Assembly (NCBI GenBank): GCA_036362985.1
Contig: JAYGXS010000002.1
Span: forward strand, 93,300,865-93,364,864
Source of the DNA: Ligula intestinalis
Taxonomy: Eukaryota > Platyhelminthes > Cestoda > Diphyllobothriidea > Diphyllobothriidae
DNA length: 64,000 nt
Reading direction: 5' to 3'
This document shows positions 56,106-64,000 of the stretch, in pieces. Under the pieces are notes generated by a model, which had not been told where the DNA came from, ran no database searches, and saw nothing but the letters and a program-made list of their open reading frames with translations. The position numbers and the translations under genes are program-made. The number at the start of each line of letters is the position of its first letter. Position 1 is the stretch's first letter.

Positions 56106-59100
56106 CTAGGAACAAGAATGGCGAGGTAGGCCTGAAAATTTTCAACGGGAAGATAATTCAGAAGAAAACATGGAACCAAACCGTAATAATCCAAACGACG
56201 GTCAGGACGTGACTGTAACAACCTGATTGCACCGTACAAAAAAACTAAAGTGCATGTACACCAATGCACAAAGCCTGCTCTCCAAATTAGACGAGCTTAA
56301 GATTATTACATGACAACTGGAACCTGACGTCGTCTGCATAACAGAAACATGGTTGTCCACGAAGGTAGGCGACCACGAACTTGCTCTCCCCGGGTTTCAA
56401 GTTTTCCGAAAAGATAGAGTCGGGCGTCAAGGTGGGGGTGTGCTTTTCTATGTTAGACACGGCCTGCTCGTGTCCGACAAATCCGAAAACCTTACGGGCA
56501 ATATATAGGCAATATGGCTCACCGTTAGAACACCGGGATCACAGACCCTTGACATCATGGCGGTCTACCCTCCACCATCGAGCAACCAGCAGTCAGACTT
56601 TAACGCCCGTCATATCGACTGGAATGTGAGTTCTGCGCCCGGCTCAGGAGTAAATTTCGATCGACGACTCCTGCACACAGAACAGGCATCTTTCCTAACG
56701 CAACACTTATTATATCCGACCAGACTACGCAAAGGGCAACAAGGGAATTGCTTAGACCTAGTACTTAATCAAGCACCTGATATCGTGGATATTGTAAACA
56801 GTTTACCACCTCTCGGAAAAAGTGATCAGGTAGTGCTACAGTGGGAATATTCCCTCTTCTCTGTGCCCGATCGTAGTGCAGTAACCCGACGCAACATCTG
56901 GAGAGGGGACTTTACACAAATGAAAACCACAGTGAGCGAGATAGACTGGAACGAACTATTCACCGGGTGCGTTCTCGATGATTGGTCTGCATTCAAAGCC
57001 GTATTGCACGGACTAATTACCCATTTCTGTCCTATCACGGTAAAAAAAAAGTAGCAAATAGGCCTCGACGGCTACCACCGACGCTAAAGAGGGAAGTAAA
57101 CCGCAAAGGAAGGATGTCCAAATCTATCGCAGAGAGAGGACCCCCGAATCGTACAATAGGTATAAGGCGCAGAGAAACAAGATTAAGAGCCTGATACGAA
57201 TTAGCCGCCAAAACTTCGAGAATAATCTAATAAACCGTGCATTAGGAAACCCAGACGACGGTGTAGAAATTTGCGAGATTAACGAAAAGGCGGAACATCT
57301 ATCCTGCTTCTTCCAGTCGGTCTTTACGAGAGAGGCTGAGTTCACCGCTATTCACTGCAGTGTGGGTGTGATCCAGACCATAGACTCGGTTGCACTCACG
57401 GAAGCTACCATTCTGCTAGAACTTCTACAGCTTAAAGAAACGAAGTTGTCAGGTCCGGAGGAGATACCTGCAAACCTATTAAAAGAGCTAGCCATAGAGT
57501 TGGCGAAACCCCTGTACCTAATCTTCTGAGCCTCTCTTAATACTGGACAAGTGCCACCCGATTGGAAGGCAGTGTGGATCTCACCCATCCACAAAAGTGG
57601 GAGTCGGGTGACCGCAAATAACTATAGACCGGTCAGCCTCACCTCAATATCCTGCAAGCTTATGGAACGCAAAGTCAAACGCGAGCTGATGCACTTTTTG
57701 GAGCAACATCAACTTCTTTCTGCTAAGCAGCACGGATTACGCAGGAGAAGGTCTGCTTGACCAATCTGCTCTATTGCCTAGAACAACGGATCCGAGCGAT
57801 CGATGAAGGAAATAGGGTGCATACAGTCTTTGTAGACTTCAAGAAGGCGTTTGACACGGTGCCTCATCAACGTCTCTTATACAAGCTCAGCCGCATAGAG
57901 GTAAGGGGAAACCTTTTTCAATGGATCACAAACTTCTTGACTGGGTGTACCCAGACCGTATGTATTGGCAAACAGTGGTCGGCGGAGGTAGCAGTTGAGA
58001 GTGGGGTTCCACAGGGCTCTGTTCTTGGCCCTATTATCTCCTTATATAAATTTATGACTGCATAAGCGGACTAGACTGCGAAATCACAATGTTTGCTGAT
58101 GCCATAAAACTTTGGCAGGTAATACGCAACCAAGACGATGAATTAAAGCTCCAGGCAAATTTGCATAGACTGGAGCAATGGTCGACCCTTTGGCTCATCC
58201 CATTCAATGTGGCCAAATGCAACCTAATGTGCTTTAGTAGAACCAGCGCTACGCCTCGGAGGGTGTATTACCTGAATCACACGCCGCTGCCGGAGGTAGA
58301 GGCTCAGAAAGACCTGGGGGTGTGGTTCATGCCTTCACTAAAGGCATCACTCCACGTCCTGAAAGTGGCTAAATCCGCAATGACGAGCTTGTATCTAATC
58401 AAGCACGCCTTTGCTAAGTTTGACGAAGTTGTATTTGGCAAGGTATTCGGCACGTTCGTGTGACCTCAATTGGAATTTGCCATCCAAGCCTGGAGACCTT
58501 GGACAGCCAAAGACAAAAAACCTCAAAAGGGTACAAAGACGTGCAACAAAATTAGCATGAGGCCAACGGAACCTACCTTATGAGACCCGATTGGTAAATC
58601 TTGACTTGTTTTCTCTGGATTACAGGCAGCTACGTGGGGACCTAATCCAGGCATTTCGCTTGTTGCGTGGTCAAGATTGCTGCCTCCAAACAAATGAATT
58701 CTTTGAGCAGGCCACCACCTCTAGGCTGCCAGGACACCCCCTCAAATTACGTGTGACTGGGGCAAGACTTGACCCAAGAAAATTCTTTTCTCTAAGAGGG
58801 TAATCCAGGCATGGAATGCCCTTCCTGCGGATATTGTCATTTCCCCTTCCGTGGATGTTTTTAAGGCAAACCTAGACCGATTTAATGAGTATCTCGCGAT
58901 TAAGTACTCCAAATCTCATCACTGAAGTGTTCCGAATCCAAAAATTGAAGCGCTCTACATCCAAATCCTGAAATGCTAGAAATGCTATAAATATATACTG
59001 ATAGTAATTTGTAAGTAGTATTATTATTAGTACTTAACCAAATGAGTTTCAGCCATTATCTAGCTATGACGTCTCTGCTCACTATGCGATCTGTGCCGAT

Positions 59101-59656
59101 CGTGTCTGAGGATGCATCTACCGTACCTATGGTCCTAGGCTACGCGGCCCTGTCACACCCTTTCTCGTATCGATCAACTGCTGACGACATGGCGGGTTCC
59201 TCGGCTCTTGGCACAGCAAAGGCGTATCATGGTCGCATCTGCGGTCTTCGGGACGTTCTCGTGACTCCGAGGTCTCCTCCTCGTATGGTCCTTCGGATGT
59301 AGATATTACTCGTCATGGACGCCGTCAACATTCACAGAAGCATCATGCCCCCATCATTCACATACTTCCCCCACAAGCGACAGTTTTTCTCCTAAAAACC
59401 ACAAATGACATTCCATTTTGAATTATGAACCAGCCTTAGGAGTTTTTTCACTGTCTGCTCTTCTTCCTCAGTTACACTGCTGACTCGTGTAAACTGAGTG
59501 TGAGTTTATTACTTGAAACATGCGAGTAGTCATCTGAAATTGTGTCAACGACTTCTTTGTAATGTTCAGCTATGCCGATGTCTGTCTTAAATCCTATGTA
59601 CCAAGAGGGATTTCAAAGGCGTTTGCCTATATTTCCTTTCATTAATTTGACTTGAC
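56106..59656 (+). mobile_element. Non-LTR block inserted in the MITE (family B plus a CR1-like 3' end)
   Basis: Both outer edges are defined by the interrupted MITE. The coding part (56250-58925) is family B, with endonuclease and RT. The segment from about 59042 to 59656 carries a 3' UTR with TTTTTCTCCTAAAAAC and CTTAGGAGTTTTTTCACTG and ends in a TTGAC repeat, like the CR1-type tails at 9.9 and 21.8 kb. An ATT run near 59025 may be the true tail of family B. So the block is either one element with a long 3' UTR or two adjacent insertions. Confidence 0.65.
56250..58925 (+). pseudogene. Family B non-LTR ORF: endonuclease and reverse transcriptase
   Basis: The endonuclease reads YTNAQSLLSKLDELKIIT, then a stop, PDVVCITETWLSTKVGDHEL, FRKDRVGRQGGGVLFYVRHG, SDFNARHIDWNV (56590-56630; G of GDFN not kept) and LGKSDQVVLQWEY (SDH changed to SDQ). 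The RT reads PPDWKAVWISPIHKSGSRVT, ANNYRPVSLTSISCKLMER, LSAKQHGL (57551-57750), VHTVFVDFKKAFDTVPHQRL, ESGVPQGSVLGPI and TMFADAIKLWQVI (FADD changed to FADA). The C-terminal domain is NLDLFSLDYRQLRGDLIQAF to KANLDRFNEYLAIKYSKSHH (58591-58925). Frameshifts lie near 56590, 57050, 57760, 58050 and 58470. Loss of catalytic residues in both domains means it is inactive. Confidence 0.85.
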
Positions 59657-59940
59657 TTAATTTTTGGCTAGTGATTGTAAATGAATCGATAATTGTGGCG
59701 GAATTGATCTAATAATATTAAATTAAATACGATTATGTTTATTTGAATATGCTAAAATAGAATACAATTCTATCCAAATGAACTTCTGTTGGGCGGGCTA
59801 TGGATCTCAATTGAAGAAAATTCGAGCTTAAGTAGGTAGAATTTGAGGAAAATGGAAATTCAACTTCCCATTGGTTATATTTAACGAAAAAAATTGAAAG
59901 TCGGTCTACTAAACAATTTAAAGGTGTTTTTTTGTTATTA
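59657..59940 (+). repeat. MITE, right half
   Basis: Resumes with TTTTTGGCTAGTGATTGTAA, then AATATTAAATTAAATACGAT, GAACTTCTGTTGGGCGGGCT and AAATTCAACTTCCCATTGG, matching 21505-21772. Together with 55885-56105 it rebuilds one MITE split by the 3.55-kb insertion. Confidence 0.75.
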
Positions 59941-59944
59941 GCCG

Positions 59945-61390
59945 TCGGCCTTAGAGCTTCTTAAGTCAGACCTGCCTACATATTCATTTACGCTCACTTA
60001 CCAAGAATTAAATGTTCGACGACAAAATAAGTTAAGCATTTGGGCGGGGTGATAGATATTTCAAGGGGCATACAAGTAAGTTTTGCCCATAAGTATATTT
60101 AAGGTAGTAGGCAATGCCTTTGAAGACCCTATTGAAAACTGCATGCAAATATAGCCAGCATAAAATACGATCAGATTGTGAGAAGCATATATACATGTTT
60201 ATATTTTTAGCAGTGGCATTTTCGAATAGTCATCCTGAGGATCTTAAAGGAAAATGTTGAATACTAGATGGGTTTTTCATCTGTATGTGTAAACAAGGTG
60301 TTAGTGTGTTCTATCAGTGCCTTTCTGTACACGAGAACGGTATCTGTTATGTAAATATACATCGAAATTGTGTTTAAATGTTTCTGTCGTGTTCGCCATT
60401 ATGATCTCCTCAGGCAGTTCGATTCAGAAAGAGATTTCTTGCTGTGAAAACAAATTGCTGCGGACGTGTAGATGGGATAAGGTTTCTCGGAGTTTGAGGG
60501 AATTCCCGCAAAGACTAGTTGATAAGTCGAATGTGAAGGAGTTATAAACTTGCAGCGCGCCGTACCCATTTCTTCCCGATACGGTATATCAGCAGGAAAT
60601 TACCCCGAATATGTCTGCATTTAAGAGGAAAAAGGCTAAGTGCCTCAAGCCTGCCTTCGTAACACAAGGACTTTAGGCTCTTCACAATTATTTTTGTCCT
60701 CCTCTGGACTCTTTCCAGCAGGTAGTAATCTTTCTGCTGCCATGTGCGCCACGCCTGAACTCCATATTCGAGGTGTGTACGAATATATCTCCCTTATATG
60801 TTGCCAAATAGTTCGTTATTCATGTCGACAAAAGTTCGCTTAATGGCAAACAGAACACTGTTTACCCTCTTGGCAGCCCTAACACATTGCAAAGATGGTT
60901 TCATCGGTGACACAATAGTTATTCCCAGGTCTTTTTGTTCGATTAAGTTCCATGGACACCTGCCATCAAGGAAGTGGCATGAGAGTTGCCCATCGCGCTT
61001 GCTTTCTTATTTGTGATCTGGCCTCCTCGATTGTTCTCTTGGAACTGAGTACACTTGTGGGATGGGAAAGGAAGTAACATAAGATCTCCACGAGTCTACT
61101 TTCACCACACTCTAGCATGAGTTCTCGCGTTTGTCTTCAATTGACATAAGATTGTTGTGAAAATTGTCGACAGTAGTTCCACCATCGATTGATACAAATT
61201 TCACGCTCTTCTTTAAAGATGACGCTGCTAGCCATTACTATTGCCAAATAACATGGCGATGACGCATACCAAGCCACTGATGTATTCAGTCCAATTGAGA
61301 ATAGAGCCATGAGTAACCCGAAATGCCACTGTTGTCTTCGATTATTGCTGAAACCCCATCAAGACCTTGTCTATAGAAGTTAAATGCTCA
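59945..61390 (-). mobile_element. Non-LTR element 3' part (family C), copy 2 of a large repeat
   Basis: It matches 23690-25115 from the CGTCGGC(T/C)TTAGAGCTTC block to TTGATACAAATTTCAC and beyond. The minus strand again contains RT-end pieces (NYLATYKGDIF, RVQRRTKIIVKSLKSL, EGRLEALSLFPLKCR-like). This copy is not broken by an assembly gap and carries more stops. The outer 140 bp resemble the MITE core in reverse. Confidence 0.6.
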
Positions 61391-61542
61391 CAACTTTATG
61401 GCTGACCTAGTAACGGAGCAGCCATTTAGGCAAATTATGGAAATTCATTTTTAATTTCCTTATGACTACGAAGATGTTGAAATGTAATTGTCATATATCC
61501 TAGGAGAGACTCAATCTTCCATTGAAACACCAGCCCAACCGG

Positions 61543-61573
61543 GCCCCGCCATGCCCCGTGGGCATGATGGGGC
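61543..61573. other. GC-rich hairpin
   Basis: GCCCCGCCATGCCC and GGGCATGATGGGGC pair at 12 of 14 positions around a CGT loop, in an otherwise AT-rich setting. Function unknown; it could be a transcription stop or simply part of an old repeat. Confidence 0.4.
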
Positions 61574-61879
61574 TCAGGTGGGGTAAGTCGTCACTTTGGC
61601 CCCGGCTGGCCCAACCGTGAAAAAACTTTTGCAGGTGAGCGCCTATTTTCGCTAAATTGGCCATTTAATTTGGCAATCGAACAAGTGGCAGGATGGCCAG
61701 ATGTAGCAGATCGTAGAATATGAAACTCAAGACGTAAATGAATGATGGTAGACAATTTATTGACAGATGAAATAAATTTTTACAGAAATTAATGATCCTT
61801 TTCACGTGATATCGGCAGGAGAGCTTTCATTGTCCGTATCGGGCACCTAAATTATAAACAAAACCACTTGTTACATACA

Positions 61880-62224
61880 TATATATATATCAGTAAGGGG
61901 GGTATGACAGCGTCTGGGGGTAACCTGATACAGAACTGTTTCGGGCTTATTAGCCTTCATCAACCAAGCATAACCCTGAACACTAGCTGGTCGGACAATA
62001 CAAACAAACGCACTTGCAGACGGCGCAGTTGGTCCACCACTGGTGTCTATCAGATGGGTCATAAGCATTTCATCGAACCGCAGTTCATCAGCGCTTCACC
62101 ACCTGCCATTTGCTGTCACTGCTGATCGGGTATATATTCACTCAGGAATGTGCGAACACCGATCGAATAGGCTTCCGAACTAAACAAAGTTCATGTGGTG
62201 GTCAGAGGTCCCCAGCGGGTGACC
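61880..62224 (-). mobile_element. PLE terminal repeat with hammerhead region, copy B
   Basis: Two segments match copy A at 5.3-5.65 kb but in the other order: the ribozyme block (61910-62060) first, then the TTCACTCAGGAATGTGCGAA block (about 62136-62220). An (AT)n run borders it on the left. On the right it joins, without spacer, an inverted RT fragment (62225-62312). Confidence 0.7.
61917..61977 (-). ncRNA. Hammerhead ribozyme, copy B (core mutated)
   Basis: Same fold as 5487-5547: stem II GGCU/AGCC, GAAA, stem III ACA/UGU and a GUA cleavage triplet. However, CUGAUGA reads UUGAUGA (C3 changed to U) and stem I has one extra G-U pair (CUUGG with UCAGG). C3 is one of the invariant core bases, so this copy is expected to cleave poorly or not at all. 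Confidence 0.6.
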
Positions 62225-62312
62225 GCCTCTGCAGGACCGCCTCGGCAATTAACCCAGACAGAGGGGAGCCCATTGGTGTCCCCTTCTTTTGCTCGTAAAC
62301 TCGATCGTTGAA
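62225..62312 (-). repeat. Exact inverted copy of an RT segment
   Basis: These 88 bp are the exact reverse complement of 62767-62854, which encodes the FNDRVYEQKKGTPMGSPLSG region of the downstream reverse transcriptase. Identity is complete, so the rearrangement is recent or kept identical by conversion. It separates the minus-oriented terminal repeat from the plus-oriented RT frame. Confidence 0.9.
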
Positions 62313-64000
62313 CCGGGCGATTGAGAAGCTGAAGACGGCAGGAGCCCTCAAAAGAAAGGATGCACTGACCACAAAAGCCACAGATGCCGCGATGGCACGT
62401 TTCTACGGTCTGCCAAAAGTGCATGAGCCGGGTGCGCCCCTTCGCCCCATTGTCTCCTTACGTGGCACCCCGACAGTTGGACTATCAAAATGGCTCTACC
62501 AGCGGTTTCGCTTCCTCACCGAAGGCTCCGAATACACAGTGAAGTCGGCTGAAGAATTTCTGAGGAACATTAAACATCTAGAAATATATGCAGACGAGGT
62601 AATGGTGTCGTTTGATGTCGTGTCATTATTCACGTCCATTCCAACCGGACTCGCCGTCAGCACTATCGATGAACTTCTTCAGGAAAAGTACGAGGAAGAT
62701 GAACAACAACTAAAACGGAAGCACGTCACAGAACTCTTGGAATTATGCCTCAGGACATTTTTCGCCTTCAACGATCGAGTTTACGAGCAAAAGAAGGGGA
62801 CACCAATGGGCTCCCCTCTGTCTGGGTTAATTGCCGAGGCGGTCCTGCAGAGGCTCGAGCGACTGGTCTTCCGATCGCACTGTCCAAAATTCTGGGCAAG
62901 GTATGTCGACGACACATTTGTCGTAATCAAAAAGAAGGACGTTCAGGACTTCAAGACCTTGCTGAACTCGATATTCCCTGATATTCAGTTTACGATGGAA
63001 GAAGAAAGCAACAACCAGTTACCCTTCTTGGATGTGCAAGTTACGAGGACTTCCGAGGGAAGGATACGAACTACGGTATACCGCAAGTCAACAAACACCA
63101 GACGCATCCTACAATTCGGAAGTAACCACCCCATTGGTCACAAACGCAGTTGTGTCAGAGCTCTATTTCAACGGGTTCAAACACACTGTAGCGATGAGGA
63201 TGGGAGAAAGGAGGAGGCAAAATATTTACACTCCCTGTTCTCAGCCAATGGTTATCCACGGTCCTTCCTGCGTAACTGCCGACGAAAACCCACCCGACAG
63301 CGGCCGAACGACGAAATACCGAAGTTTTGGCTCGCGATCCCCTATATAAGGAATGCTTCGGAAGCGACAGCTCAAATCCTGAATCCTTTTGGAATTGGGA
63401 TTGCCCACAAACCGGATTCGACTATCCGACAGCAGATAATGCGACCCAAAGACCCGCTGCCGACAACGGAACAATCAGCAGTGGTCTACAGCATACCTTG
63501 CCAAAATTGCAGTGCAAGGTATATTGGTGAAACGGGAAAACGCCTCTGTACAAGATTACACGAGCACCAGCTGGCAGTCGACCGCGAGGACAGACTGCCA
63601 CTGGTGTATGGCCACATGAAACGGGAGAAGCACAAATTCGCTTTCGAAAACGCCGAAGTCATCGGCCGATCCAACGACAAAATGGCCAGACTGGTGCTCG
63701 AAAGTTGGTCCTCCGTAGACACAATCAATAGAAATATTGACTTAAATCCGGCCTATCAGGCCCTGCGTACCAGACTTCAATCGATCCAGCCTAGGCCCAC
63801 CACGCCAATGAGCGATTTACAGCTTCATCAATGGCATCTACGACTGCAGCAGGGGGCAAGAGTTAACCGCAGTTCGCACGATCGGCATGAATCATCAACC
63901 CACCGGCGAGCCCAAACGAGCGAACGGGCTTATCACGGCGGGCCACAGCAAAACTATCCACCAGACTATGAGGGGAGATCTCGCAGCAGCCACCCTGACG
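62299..64000 (+). CDS. Penelope-like element reverse transcriptase with GIY-YIG domain, partial
   Basis: The frame is open from just after the TAA at 62296 to the window edge (567 codons, no stop). True RT sequence starts near 62313, at the edge of the inverted copy, so the N-terminus is missing. Visible order: ARFYGLPKVHEPGAPLRPIV (62395 on), VSFDVVSLFTSIPTGLA (catalytic Asp; about 62612), KKGTPMGSPLSGLIAEAVLQ (62791 on), ARYVDDTFVVIKKK (YVDD at 62902-62913), NQLPFLDVQVTR, NANGYPRSFLRNC-like residues, and the linker RNASEATAQILNPFGIGIAH (63349 on). The GIY-YIG domain follows: VVYSIPCQNC (63481), ARYIGETGKRL (63514) and LVLESWSSVDTINRNIDLNP. A Ser/Arg/His-rich tail runs off the window. All RT catalytic residues are intact. 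Confidence 0.9.

Noticed and set aside
1..64000. CRISPR arrays, bacterial operons, rRNA genes, viral genomes
   Set aside because: No regularly spaced short direct repeats, no ribosome-binding-site-led gene clusters, and no rRNA-like conserved blocks were seen. All RT-containing frames fit retrotransposon families.

Overview
The window reads as a repeat-rich eukaryotic nuclear sequence. Retroelements of five groups cover much of it: Penelope-like elements (PLEs), CR1-like and other non-LTR elements, RTE, R1/Jockey-group and Ty3/gypsy. There are also Merlin-type DNA transposons and a terminal-inverted-repeat MITE. Almost every open frame is a broken transposon fragment. No bacterial operons, CRISPR arrays, rRNA genes or convincing intact tRNA genes were seen. 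The mix of abundant GIY-YIG PLEs, CR1 and RTE elements, Merlin copies and introns of about 40 bp suggests a flatworm, probably a tapeworm of the Schistocephalus/Spirometra kind. That assignment is inference from general knowledge and was not tested by any search. Two runs of N (100 and 400 bases) show a draft scaffold.

Left third (1-21 kb): scattered PLE pieces lie in otherwise featureless AT-rich DNA. One PLE family forms fold-back units (3.2-4.3, 15.8-16.6 and 19.2-20.2 kb). In these, a GIY-YIG coding remnant lies between two inverted terminal repeats that carry hammerhead-ribozyme-like cores. A different PLE repeat at 5.3-5.65 kb carries a complete-looking hammerhead ribozyme on the minus strand. 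The one good candidate for a host gene is a secreted Ser/Thr/Glu-rich protein at 16.5-17.5 kb, minus strand; its 3' end runs into a PLE terminal repeat.

Middle (21-41 kb): an inverted-repeat MITE and two minus-strand non-LTR remnants are followed by a nearly full-length CR1-like element (27.6-32.5 kb). A second, 5'-truncated CR1 copy is joined directly to its tail (32.5-34.4 kb). A decayed gypsy element (34.4-37.5 kb) is split by an RTE fragment. Two PLE copies then lie head to head (38.2-40.7 kb).

41-52 kb: a Merlin-like (IS1595/ISXO2-type) transposase gene appears to be split by introns of about 40 bp and to carry an extra C-terminal coding region. A second, more decayed copy at 45.7-46.9 kb has one intron at the same codon position and phase. 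Between the copies lie a degenerate tandem repeat with about 266-bp spacing and a perfect 128-bp palindrome touching an assembly gap. RTE and R1/Jockey-group remnants follow.

52-64 kb: after a quiet stretch, a 3.5-kb block of non-LTR sequence sits inside a copy of the MITE. A second copy of the 23.7-25.1 kb repeat follows. The window ends in a PLE whose reverse transcriptase plus GIY-YIG frame is open for 1.7 kb to the window edge. An exact 88-bp inverted copy of part of its RT coding sequence, and a second hammerhead-bearing repeat, lie just upstream.
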